Origin: Formosa sp.
GTDB taxonomy: Bacteria > Bacteroidota > Bacteroidia > Flavobacteriales > Flavobacteriaceae
Length of the DNA: 64,000 bases
Assembly (NCBI GenBank): GCA_018673215.1
Contig: JABHDE010000039.1
Span: 1-64,000 of the forward strand
Direction of reading: 5' to 3'
Shown here: piece by piece, positions 1 to 7,853 of the stretch
Numbering within the stretch: the first letter of the stretch is position 1
Layout: every line of letters starts with the position of its first letter
Made by a program: the position numbers and the translations under genes
Notes under the pieces: generated by a model
Told to the model about the DNA's origin: nothing
What the model saw: the letters and a program-made list of their open reading frames with translations, nothing else
Databases searched by the model: none

Positions 1-1
1 A

Positions 2-724
2 TATTTAGAGAATGTTGAAACGCCTGCAGAATTACCTGTAGCCATCAGTGCTGCAAGATCGCAACAGTTTAGATGGAACAAAGGAGGTGCTGAAAATTTT
101 CAAAAAATGATAAGGCGTGTCTTAAAAAGTAAAAATATTTCTGCAAAGACAAAATTACACAGCTTACTTCATTTATTAAATAGCACGATGTTTTTAAACA
201 TTTTAATCGTAGGAATTCTTAGTATTCCTATGCTCTACATCAAAAATGAATATGCACACCTAAAAATGTATTTTTATGTGATGAGCTTTTTTGTAATTAG
301 CACTCTTATATTTTTTATTTGCTATTGGTTTATGTACAAAAAATCACATGGTTCGAGTCTGAAAAGTTTCGTTCAGTATATCGCCTTGTTCTTTACATTT
401 TTCTCAATCGCTATGGGATTCTCTTTACACAACTCTATTGCTGTTTTAGAAGGTCATTTTGGAAAACGAAGTGATTTTGTTCGGACCCCAAAATTTAATA
501 TAAATTCACTTACTGACACTTGGAAAACCAATAAGTACCTCAGGAAAAATGTTTCAGCAAATGTCATTTTTGAAGGACTCTTAATGTTGTATTTTGGGTT
601 TGGAATGTACAGTGCATTTATTGTAGGCGATCAAGGTGGCGATTTTGGATTATTTCCTTTTCATCTCATGCTTTTCCTAGGATTTGGATTTGTATTTTTC
701 AAATCTCTCTCATCTAAAGTATAA
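2..724 (+). CDS. Family-2 processive glycosyltransferase, C-terminal part (cut by left window edge)
   Basis: The reading frame is open from the first bases of the window, so the start lies outside it. The first 40 visible residues include QQFRWNKGG, which fits the QxxRW motif that binds the acceptor in processive GT2 enzymes (cellulose-synthase-like and ceramide-glucosyltransferase-like). After it come about four hydrophobic segments (around ILIVGILSIPMLY, FVISTLIFFICYWF, YIALFFTFFSIAMG and the last 45 residues), the usual membrane-bound C-terminus of this class. The protein is therefore an inner-membrane polysaccharide or glycolipid synthase. The sugar cannot be told because the catalytic DXD part is missing. 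The GT-C-like gene 19 bases downstream on the same strand is probably cotranscribed. Confidence 0.8.
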   Translation, partial: YLENVETPAELPVAISAARSQQFRWNKGGAENFQKMIRRVLKSKNISAKTKLHSLLHLLNSTMFLNILIVGILSIPMLYIKNEYAHLKMYFYVMSFFVISTLIFFICYWFMYKKSHGSSLKSFVQYIALFFTFFSIAMGFSLHNSIAVLEGHFGKRSDFVRTPKFNINSLTDTWKTNKYLRKNVSANVIFEGLLMLYFGFGMYSAFIVGDQGGDFGLFPFHLMLFLGFGFVFFKSLSSKV

Positions 725-743
725 CCACTTACCCCCCTGACTT

Positions 744-2084
744 GTGGAATTCAATAGGTCAATCTTAAATTCAAAAAATACCTTATTTCTTTGGGGCGGC
801 CTCAGTATGATTTCATATGCTATCTGGGCTTATGGTTTAGCCCGTTTTGAATATTTAAAACTTCTTTCGCTATACAGTGTTCTTTTTGGTTGTTATTATT
901 TAATCTTAAAGCAACTCAACATAAAAGAGCAGCATCTTAATTATTTAGCAATCGGATTGCGTCTGGTATTTTTGTTTGCAATTCCAAATTTGTCTCAAGA
1001 TTTCTATCGTTTTATATGGGATGGTCGATTAATTTTAACAGGACTCAACCCCTACCTGACAACTCCTAATGATTTAATGGGTTCCCAACCCGATTTGTTT
1101 CCGCAAATGAAAATGCTTTTTGAAGGCATGGGGGCGTTAAGCGCAGGTCATTATTCCAATTACCCACCAATTCACCAACTCCCGTTTATAATTGCTGCAA
1201 TGATGTTTAAACACAGTATTTTGGGGTCGGTAGTAGTGTTGAGGCTTATATTAATTGCAGCAGACTTAGGTATTCTTTTTTTTGGTAAAAAACTCCTAAG
1301 AAAACTACATCTGCCTACAAGAAATATCTATTGGTTTATACTCAACCCTTTGGTTATTATTGAACTGACGGGCAACCTTCATTTTGAAGGGCTGATGCTG
1401 TTATTTTTTATCATGGCTCTGTATTATATACATACCCAAAAATGGCATTTGGCAGCGCTTACCATGGCATTGTCAATTGCAGTAAAATTAGCACCAATAA
1501 TAAGTCTACCTTTATTCTTAAACAAATTGGGTTGGAAAAAAAGTGTCCGATTTTATCTCAGTATTGGAGGAGTATTTATACTGCTTTTTATTCCTTTTTT
1601 AAAGGGAGATTTCTTTGAAAATTACAGCAGTACTATTGGACTGTGGTTTTCTAAGTTTGAGTTTAATGCGAGTTTTTATTACTTTCTTAAATGGGTATTA
1701 AAAGCAACATCTAAGCTGGAACTGATTCACAGTATGGGAATTGTGGTGATGAGTGTTCTAGTGTTGCAGATCAGCTATCAATTAGTTCGGAATAAAATAA
1801 AGACAACGGTACTAATTCATAGCATTTTATGGATACTTAGCGGGTATTATTTTATATCCACAACAGTGCATCCTTGGTACATTATAAGTTTGTTACTGCT
1901 CTCCATTTATACGAATTATAGGTACACTCTCCTTTGGAGCTATACCATAATTTTCAGCTACTTTGCTTACGGTCAGTATAATGTGCACGAAAACAGTTTT
2001 ATATTGTGTTTAGAATACGTTCCCGTATTTTTTGTTTTCGCAAGAGAATTAAAGCTTAAATCTATGAAAAGACTCCTCAAATAA
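744..2084 (+). CDS. Polytopic GT-C-type glycosyltransferase-like membrane protein
   Basis: A 446-residue protein with about ten or more hydrophobic segments. It starts with GTG at 744; a stop codon lies immediately upstream in frame (738-740), so no earlier start exists. An early loop holds SQDFYRFIWDGRLILTGLNP, the acidic, aromatic-rich first loop typical of polyprenol-phosphate-sugar-dependent (GT-C fold) mannosyltransferases and related DUF2029-like proteins. Another conserved-looking stretch, PHWY-like TVHPWYIISLLL, lies near the C-terminus. The upstream GT2 gene suggests that both act on the same surface glycan or glycolipid. The class is well supported; the sugar donor and acceptor are unknown. 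Confidence 0.65.
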   Translation: MEFNRSILNSKNTLFLWGGLSMISYAIWAYGLARFEYLKLLSLYSVLFGCYYLILKQLNIKEQHLNYLAIGLRLVFLFAIPNLSQDFYRFIWDGRLILTGLNPYLTTPNDLMGSQPDLFPQMKMLFEGMGALSAGHYSNYPPIHQLPFIIAAMMFKHSILGSVVVLRLILIAADLGILFFGKKLLRKLHLPTRNIYWFILNPLVIIELTGNLHFEGLMLLFFIMALYYIHTQKWHLAALTMALSIAVKLAPIISLPLFLNKLGWKKSVRFYLSIGGVFILLFIPFLKGDFFENYSSTIGLWFSKFEFNASFYYFLKWVLKATSKLELIHSMGIVVMSVLVLQISYQLVRNKIKTTVLIHSILWILSGYYFISTTVHPWYIISLLLLSIYTNYRYTLLWSYTIIFSYFAYGQYNVHENSFILCLEYVPVFFVFARELKLKSMKRLLK

Positions 2085-2085
2085 G

Positions 2086-2370
2086 TTAGGAATCGTCTTC
2101 ATCCTCAAAATTGACCTCTAAATCAACTTGAGAATCGTCAAATTCAAGGTCTCTTTCACTAAAATCCTCCATCGCTTTTTCAAGTCGTGTTCCAACTTTA
2201 ATAAGATAGATAGTGTCTTCGGTTTTGATCTCAACTGCTTCTACGACTTCGTTATTTGCATTTCTAAATGAAATAATATCGCTATCATCATAACCGTCAG
2301 GGTATTTTTCAACCAAACGATTTAAGAGGTCTGAGTTGAGTTTTCTAAAATCTACAATTTTTCGTATCAT
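2086..2370 (-). CDS. Small acidic conserved hypothetical protein
   Basis: A 94-residue soluble protein, rich in Asp and Glu, with an acidic C-terminal tail (VNFEDEDDS). It starts MIRKIVDFRKLNSDLLNRLV and shows the order helix, short loop with PDGYDDSDI, then a beta-rich stretch around EVVEAVEIKTEDTIYLIKV. I recognise the overall pattern as one seen in Flavobacteriia but know no function for it. It starts only 4 bases after the stop of the deoxyhypusine-synthase-like gene and is read in the same direction, so it is probably the last gene of the polyamine operon. A regulatory or chaperone-like role there would be guesswork. Confidence 0.7.
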   Translation of the reverse strand: MIRKIVDFRKLNSDLLNRLVEKYPDGYDDSDIISFRNANNEVVEAVEIKTEDTIYLIKVGTRLEKAMEDFSERDLEFDDSQVDLEVNFEDEDDS

Positions 2371-2374
2371 ATGT

Positions 2375-3352
2375 TTACAAATCTAATAGGTAAGCAAAAA
2401 TTAAGGGAGCAACTATGGTTGCATCACTTTCTATTATAAATTTAGGTGTGTCTATGTCTAATTTTCCCCAAGTAATTTTCTCATTAGGAACCGCTCCTGA
2501 GTAGGAACCATAACTCGTAGTGGAATCGCTAATCTGACAAAAGTAACTCCAAAAAGGTGTATCTGTACGTTCCATATCTTGATATAACATTGGAACAACA
2601 CAGATTGGAAAATCTCCAGCTATCCCCCCTCCTATTTGAAAAAACCCAATGCCCATATCCGAGTTTTCCGAGTACCAATCGGCCAAAAAAGTCATGTATT
2701 CTATACCAGATTTAACAGTACTCGCTTTTAGTTCTCCTTTTAGGACATAGCTCGCAAAAATATTCCCCATCGTACTGTCTTCCCAACCTGGAACAACTAT
2801 TGGTAAGTTTTTTTGGGCTGCGGCATACATCCAAGAATCTTTAAGATCAATTTCATAATATTCTTCTAGCACACCTGAAAGTAGTAACTGGTACATAAAT
2901 TCGTGTGGAAAATACCGTTTCCCTTCTGCTTCGGCATCTTTCCAAAGTTTAAAAACATGTTTTTGTAAACGTCTGAACGCCTCTTCTTCAGGGATACATG
3001 TATCTGTCACTCTATTTAAACCTTTTTCCAATAAATCCCATTCGTCTTGAGGAGTTAAATCGCGATAATTGGGAACTCGTTTGTAATGTGAGTGGGCTAC
3101 TAAATTCATAATATCTTCTTCAAGATTAGCTCCTGTACAAGAAATAATATGGAGTTTATCCTTTCGAATCATTTCTGAAAATATTTTACCAATTTCAGCA
3201 GTACTCATTGCTCCCGCTAGAGAAACCAGCATTTTGGATCCTGTTACCAGCTGATATTCGTATGCTTTCGCAGCATCTACCAATGCAGCAGCATTAAAAT
3301 GTAAATAATACTTCTGAATAAATTCAGAAATTGGACCTTTAATAGTCTTCAT
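2375..3352 (-). CDS. Deoxyhypusine synthase-like protein, probable homospermidine/polyamine-forming enzyme
   Basis: A 325-residue member of the deoxyhypusine synthase (DHS) family. Hallmarks are the N-terminal SLAGAMSTAEIGKIFSEMI region, IISCTGANLEEDI (NAD-binding part) and the C-terminal SGAVPNEKITWGKLDID. The Lys of WGK (about residue 297) matches the Lys that forms the enzyme-butylamine intermediate in eukaryotic DHS, so the enzyme looks catalytically intact. Bacteria have no eIF5A to modify. Family members in bacteria are thought to transfer the aminobutyl group of spermidine or putrescine to a free amine, giving homospermidine. Its position behind arginine decarboxylase and agmatinase, which supply putrescine, fits that. 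It overlaps the agmatinase gene by 14 bases, which indicates translational coupling. Confidence 0.88.
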   Translation of the reverse strand: MKTIKGPISEFIQKYYLHFNAAALVDAAKAYEYQLVTGSKMLVSLAGAMSTAEIGKIFSEMIRKDKLHIISCTGANLEEDIMNLVAHSHYKRVPNYRDLTPQDEWDLLEKGLNRVTDTCIPEEEAFRRLQKHVFKLWKDAEAEGKRYFPHEFMYQLLLSGVLEEYYEIDLKDSWMYAAAQKNLPIVVPGWEDSTMGNIFASYVLKGELKASTVKSGIEYMTFLADWYSENSDMGIGFFQIGGGIAGDFPICVVPMLYQDMERTDTPFWSYFCQISDSTTSYGSYSGAVPNEKITWGKLDIDTPKFIIESDATIVAPLIFAYLLDL

Positions 3353-4280
3353 CTTCGATGGGTTTTAATGTGTTTTTGAGCGTATTTAAGGAGTCTTTAA
3401 ACTCAACATCAATATTATCTTCGTTAGAAAAGTCTTTAAATTTATAAGAGAGTAATTTGTAGTAAAGCTTGGCAGCTAAAAAGTCAGAGGATTTATCCAC
3501 TGCGTTTGGACACAGTTCAACTATATCAAATCCCACAACATTCTTTTCTTTAAAAACTTGTCTTAGAAAATCTAAAGTTTCATACCAAAAGAGCCCTCCA
3601 GGCTCTGGAGTTCCAGTGCTAGGAAGGATTGATGGATCAAAAACATCTAAATCAATAGTAATAAAAACATTTTCAGTCATTTGATCTATTGCATTATCTG
3701 CCCAGTTATCATCTTCAGCAATTCGATGAGCAAAATAGGTATTGTCTAAATCCATGACAGATTTCTCAATGTAATCCATAGAACGAATTCCAACTTGAAT
3801 TAAGTTAGTTGTTTGGCTTGCTTCATTGAGGGCGCAAGCATGATTGCATTTAGAACCTTGATATTCGGGTCTTAAATCGGCATGTGCATCTAATTGTAAA
3901 ACAGTTAGATTTTCAAAAGTGTGATTAAAGGCACGAATGGTCCCAATAGAAATAGAGTGTTCTCCTCCAAAAATGGTTACAAATTTATTTTTTAAAATGT
4001 ATTCTTTGGTTTTTTTGTAAACCGCTTCAACCATTGCTTCCGGACTTGAAAACTCTGTTACTGGGTCAGCCAAATAAATTCCCATTTTATATACTTCAAA
4101 ATCTGTTTCAATATCATAAAGTTCCATATTTTCAGAAGCATTCAAAAATGCTTGTGGACCTTTATCCGCTCCTTTTTGCCAAGTACTTGTACCATCATAA
4201 GGAACAGGTAATAGGACTATATTAGAGGTTTCTAATTTTGAGAATTCGTCAGGAATTCCTGCATAAGTATTCGTGTTCAT
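3339..4280 (-). CDS. speB: Agmatinase
   Basis: A ureohydrolase of 313 residues that hydrolyses agmatine to putrescine and urea in the cytosol. From the start chosen here, the Mn-binding motifs appear as GGEHS (105-109), DAHAD (131-135) and DLDVFDP (210-216), all with ligands intact. The frame is open to 4340, but the ATG at 4280 (MNTNTYAGIP) fits the family N-terminus and lies 10 bases after the speA stop; the upstream ATG lies inside speA. It sits between arginine decarboxylase and the DHS-like gene, in one operon. Arginase or formimidoglutamase are alternatives for the family, but the speA neighbour favours agmatinase. Confidence 0.92.
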   Translation of the reverse strand: MNTNTYAGIPDEFSKLETSNIVLLPVPYDGTSTWQKGADKGPQAFLNASENMELYDIETDFEVYKMGIYLADPVTEFSSPEAMVEAVYKKTKEYILKNKFVTIFGGEHSISIGTIRAFNHTFENLTVLQLDAHADLRPEYQGSKCNHACALNEASQTTNLIQVGIRSMDYIEKSVMDLDNTYFAHRIAEDDNWADNAIDQMTENVFITIDLDVFDPSILPSTGTPEPGGLFWYETLDFLRQVFKEKNVVGFDIVELCPNAVDKSSDFLAAKLYYKLLSYKFKDFSNEDNIDVEFKDSLNTLKNTLKPIEDEDY

Positions 4281-4290
4281 ATAAACAGTT

Positions 4291-5742
4291 TTAATTAGAT
4301 GCTTCAATTTTATGAGTCTCAAGGGACTCGTCATTAACATTCGATGTCGAATGATATCCTAAGATATTAAGTAAATCTTCACTTTTTTGTTGATCTTTAA
4401 ATAAGGAGGTAACAATGTTACCATCTGAATCTTTGTCAATAACTACATGTTTAGGAGCAGGGATCAAACAATGTTGTATTCCTCCAAATCCCCCGATAGA
4501 TTCTTGATAAGCTCCTGTATTAAAAAATCCAATATATAATGGTTTCTCTACATCATATTTGGGTAAATAAATCGCATTTGCGTGTTGTTCACTGTTATAG
4601 TAGTCATCGCTATCACAAGTTAACCCACCTAATAAAACACGTTCATAATTATCCTTCCAACGATTAATTGGCAACATCACAAACCGTTTATTTATAGCCC
4701 ATGTATCCGGAAGCGTCGTAATAAATGAAGAGTTAATCATGTTCCATTTCTCACGGTCATTTTGTTGTTTCTGGTGTAAAATCTCATAGATGGCACCCCC
4801 ACTTTCACCGACTGTAAAACTACCAAACTCGGTGAAAATATGAGGAGTGTCCACTCCAGCCTCGTCACAAACTTGTTTGATTTGTGAGATAATTTCATTG
4901 ACCATGTATTCGTAGTCAAAATCGAAAGCTAAAGAGTTTTTTATTGGAAACCCACCTCCGATATTAAGACTGTCTAAACTTGGACATACTTTTTTTAAAC
5001 TCGTATAAACCTTAAGGCATTTAGCAAGCTCGTTCCAATAGTAGGCGTTATCATTGATCCCCGTATTGATAAAAAAATGAAGCATCTTTAAAGAAACCAT
5101 ATCATTGTTTTGGATTTGATTCAAATAGAAAGGAACAATGTTTTTGTATCCTATTCCCAATCTTGAGGTATAGAAAGCAAATTTAGGCTCTTCTTCTGAA
5201 GCAATACGGATGCCTATATTGATAGGGTTCGAAATGGAATCGGTTAATAATTCAATTTCGTTATAATTATCAATAATAGGAATACAGTTTGTATGTCCAT
5301 TGTTAATGAGACGAGTAATATTTGTAATGTATTGGGCTCTTTTAAAACCGTTGCAGATGACATACGTGTCGTCGTTTATTTTACCTTCTGATTTTAGGTT
5401 TTCTACGATATCAATGTCAAATGCTGAAGAGGTTTCAATATGTACGTTATTGTTCAGCGCTTCATCTAAAACATGTTTAAAATGAGAACTTTTTGTACAA
5501 TAGCAGTAATGGTAATCTCCTTTGTAATCGTTTATTTTCATCGCGTCCCCAAACCACTTTTTAGCTCGCTTTATATTAGAAGCTATTTGTGGTAAATAGG
5601 TGAATTTGAGTGGGGAACCGTAGGTTTCTACAAGTGCCATTAGGTCTATGCCATGAAAATTTAAATTTTCATGTTCAACAACGAATTCCTCTTGAGGGAA
5701 ATCAAAAGTTTGATCTATTAAATCAATATATTTAGTGTTCAT
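4291..5742 (-). CDS. speA: Arginine decarboxylase (short, PLP-dependent fold III)
   Basis: A 483-residue decarboxylase that converts arginine to agmatine. The PLP lysine is in YCTKSS (Lys84), the glycine-rich phosphate-binding loop is LNIGGGFP, and GLTCDSDDYY carries the catalytic Cys of the second active-site half. It is clearly shorter than the about 630-residue SpeA of enterobacteria and matches the compact form seen in Flavobacteriia. As first gene of the set speA-speB-DHS-like, it commits arginine to polyamines. A long leader of nearly 300 bases with strong secondary structure precedes it (see 5868-5965), so control at the RNA level is likely. Diaminopimelate-decarboxylase-like homologues are the main alternative; the speB neighbour argues against that. 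Confidence 0.88.
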   Translation of the reverse strand: MNTKYIDLIDQTFDFPQEEFVVEHENLNFHGIDLMALVETYGSPLKFTYLPQIASNIKRAKKWFGDAMKINDYKGDYHYCYCTKSSHFKHVLDEALNNNVHIETSSAFDIDIVENLKSEGKINDDTYVICNGFKRAQYITNITRLINNGHTNCIPIIDNYNEIELLTDSISNPINIGIRIASEEEPKFAFYTSRLGIGYKNIVPFYLNQIQNNDMVSLKMLHFFINTGINDNAYYWNELAKCLKVYTSLKKVCPSLDSLNIGGGFPIKNSLAFDFDYEYMVNEIISQIKQVCDEAGVDTPHIFTEFGSFTVGESGGAIYEILHQKQQNDREKWNMINSSFITTLPDTWAINKRFVMLPINRWKDNYERVLLGGLTCDSDDYYNSEQHANAIYLPKYDVEKPLYIGFFNTGAYQESIGGFGGIQHCLIPAPKHVVIDKDSDGNIVTSLFKDQQKSEDLLNILGYHSTSNVNDESLETHKIEASN

Positions 5743-5867
5743 TATAATTTTAAAAAAAAGTGATTAAAAGAAATTTAAAAACGTTTGGATAAAAAAATAA
5801 TAATCAAATTTTGATTTGAGTTATAGATGTAGGAGAAAAGCCAAAAAGATGTTGACTATTTATAATT

Positions 5868-5965
5868 CCGCACTCAGAAGTTAGCTTTAATATTCGGTCA
5901 CCCATCCGATAGGCTGCTTTTGAAATCGACTTCTCACAATTCAAAAGCCCGAACAAACAAAAAGA
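5868..5965 (-). promoter_or_regulatory. Structured 5' leader of the speA operon with possible pseudoknot
   Basis: The 298 bases between the pseudouridine synthase gene and speA hold a clear folded element on the speA sense strand. A perfect 9-bp stem pairs 5940-5948 with 5916-5924 around a 15-base loop. Six loop bases (5929-5934, AGAAGT on the minus strand) are exactly complementary to 5876-5881 (ACTTCT), which allows an H-type pseudoknot. Between them lies a small hairpin TCGG/CCGA (5906-5909 with 5894-5897). About 125 bases of AT-rich sequence then lead to the speA ATG. Hairpin plus pseudoknot is the architecture of several small-molecule riboswitches. I cannot match it to a known class with confidence, and it may instead be a processed small RNA. 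Confidence 0.5.
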
Positions 5966-6040
5966 TTTCAATTGTTCAGCTATAATAACTTTACAAATGA
6001 AGTAAAAATTCTTTAAAAAAAGACTTTTTTTAGATTTTTT

Positions 6041-6880
6041 TTAAAGCATCATTAAATTACTGATTTCTTGCTCAGTAAGATGTTTCCAATGTCCTCTTGG
6101 TAAATCTTTTTTGGAGAGGGGTCCAATAGTCACACAATCCATTTTTACAATATCATATTTGAAGTGATCAAAAATCAACCTCAAAATGGTGTTACCTGTG
6201 TTTTTTATTTGCAGTCCGATTTCATTTTTAGACACGCCTTCTATGTAACTAATCGCCTCAACCGTTACATGCTTCCCTTCGTGCTTAAAGCCTTCTTGAA
6301 TACTTTTTAAATGTTCAAACTTTAAAGGCTTATCTAGTTCCATATGAAACAATCGAGTCACCCCGTGTTTAGAATTCGTAAACTTGGCATGTAATTGCTC
6401 ATCATTAGTAAATAAAATTAATCCAAGAGAGTTTCTGCCAAGACGCCCTATAGGTCTAATTTTTGCGTCTGTGGCGTTGGCCACTAAATCCATCACTGTT
6501 CTCCCTTTACCTTCACTAGTAGTGGTGGCAAACCCTTTGGGTTTGTTTAATAAGACATACGCTTTTTTCTCTGGATTGATCCGTGCACCATCAAAACGAA
6601 CCTCATCGTCCAACCGAACTTTATAACCCATTTCGGTAACAACTTTTCCGTTGACCATAACACTCCCAATACTGATGTGCATATCTGCTTCACGGCGTGA
6701 ACACATTCCAGAATTTGAAATGTATTTGTTTAAACGAATTTCATCAGAGTTAGAATTCGCTTTTACCTTCGATTTTGAAGCAGTGGACTTTTTCTTTGGA
6801 TATGAAATTTCAGGCGCCTTCAATTTTGAAGGTCTGGACTTTCCAACGCGTTTATCTGAATGTTTGTTCGCTTTTGCCAT
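6041..6880 (-). CDS. RsuA/RluB/RluF-family pseudouridine synthase homologue lacking the catalytic Asp
   Basis: A 279-residue protein from the ATG at 6880 (MAKANKHSDK); an upstream ATG at 6907 would add nine atypical residues. It has a basic N-terminal tail, an S4 RNA-binding domain (IRLNKYISNSGMCSRREAD) and the pseudouridine synthase fold (YVLLNKPKG, then RPIGRLGRNSLGLILFTND). In this family the motif is GRLD, whose Asp is the nucleophile. Here the codon at 6437-6439 is GGC (Gly148), so the catalytic Asp is absent while the rest is well kept. The protein may bind rRNA without modifying it, or the base may be a sequence error. It is followed by UbiA on the same strand. Confidence 0.85.
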   Translation of the reverse strand: MAKANKHSDKRVGKSRPSKLKAPEISYPKKKSTASKSKVKANSNSDEIRLNKYISNSGMCSRREADMHISIGSVMVNGKVVTEMGYKVRLDDEVRFDGARINPEKKAYVLLNKPKGFATTTSEGKGRTVMDLVANATDAKIRPIGRLGRNSLGLILFTNDEQLHAKFTNSKHGVTRLFHMELDKPLKFEHLKSIQEGFKHEGKHVTVEAISYIEGVSKNEIGLQIKNTGNTILRLIFDHFKYDIVKMDCVTIGPLSKKDLPRGHWKHLTEQEISNLMML

Positions 6881-6935
6881 GATTAATTTTTTGCAAATGT
6901 AAGGCATTCACAAACAATGCGTATGGTTTTTTTAT

Positions 6936-7844
6936 TTATAATATCTTTGAAAGAACGAGCGATGGTTTTAACAAAACAATGCTAAAAACCCCTAATAAAA
7001 TAAGAAACTTCAATAAATTATGAATTCGAACATACTGTCGTTGAGTGTGGGCCCTAAACACAAGCAGGACAACTATGGAAAGTAAACTCATACTTCCATA
7101 AAAGAAATAATCCATCTTTCCTAAATCGTATGTAATCAATAAATAGCCCGTCACTATAATATTTATCACAACAAGAAGAGTAATCATAATTTTAGCTATT
7201 TTTTCACCATAGACTACAGGGACTGTTTTGTAATCTAGGGTTAGATCGCCTTTTAAATTTTCTAAATCCTTAACCAATTCTCGCACCGCTAATATGAGAA
7301 ATAAATAGAATCCAAAAACAAATATCAAGCCGCTGTAGTTTTTGTAATACAGGAAAATTGCAAAAAAGGGCGTGATGGTTAAAATTGCTGAAATCAAATT
7401 TCCTATAATAGGTCTTTTCTTTATTTTATGAGAATAAAACCAGATGATAAAAATATAAATTGAAAAGAATAAGACAGATCTAAAAGATACATAACTGGCA
7501 ATGATTATTACAATAATATTGATGATAAAATAGAGGATTAACTTTGTGTTTTGACTCACGTACTGCTCCAAAGTAGCCATATGAGGGCGGTTGATACTGT
7601 CCTTTTCGCTGTCATAAAAATTATTGATGATGTAACCAGAAGCAATGGCTCCGACTGTTGCTAAAATCAATGCAAACAGGGAGCGATCTAGTAAAACATC
7701 CGATAGCGATTGAGAAGACGGCGCCATGATAAAAACAGCCGTAATGTATTGTGCAATAACAATGAGTGTCAAATTGAGTCCCCTTACGACCACAAACATG
7801 CTAAACAATTTTAGCGTCATTTGTTTTTGGGCAGAGCTAAACAT
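6936..7844 (-). CDS. UbiA-family prenyltransferase (geranylgeranylglycerol-phosphate synthase-like)
   Basis: A 302-residue membrane protein with about eight to nine hydrophobic segments. The two Asp-rich prenyl-diphosphate motifs of the UbiA family are visible: NNFYDSEKDSINRP near residue 75 and DLENLKGDLTLDYKT near residue 195. These bind the Mg-coordinated prenyl diphosphate and the acceptor. It lies 9 bases after mevalonate kinase, so its substrate is probably made by the adjacent mevalonate genes. The acceptor could be a glycerol phosphate or a ring compound such as a quinone or carotenoid precursor. The sequence alone cannot decide between them. Confidence 0.85.
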   Translation of the reverse strand: MFSSAQKQMTLKLFSMFVVVRGLNLTLIVIAQYITAVFIMAPSSQSLSDVLLDRSLFALILATVGAIASGYIINNFYDSEKDSINRPHMATLEQYVSQNTKLILYFIINIIVIIIASYVSFRSVLFFSIYIFIIWFYSHKIKKRPIIGNLISAILTITPFFAIFLYYKNYSGLIFVFGFYLFLILAVRELVKDLENLKGDLTLDYKTVPVVYGEKIAKIMITLLVVINIIVTGYLLITYDLGKMDYFFYGSMSLLSIVVLLVFRAHTQRQYVRIHNLLKFLILLGVFSIVLLKPSLVLSKIL

Positions 7845-7853
7845 AGTAGAGAT

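Noticed and set aside
5868-5965. Possible SAM-II-like or 5S-rRNA-like element in the speA leader
   Set aside because: The strings TTAAAGCTAA and GGATGGGTGACCG recall those RNAs, but the remaining conserved positions do not fit, so no known class was assigned.
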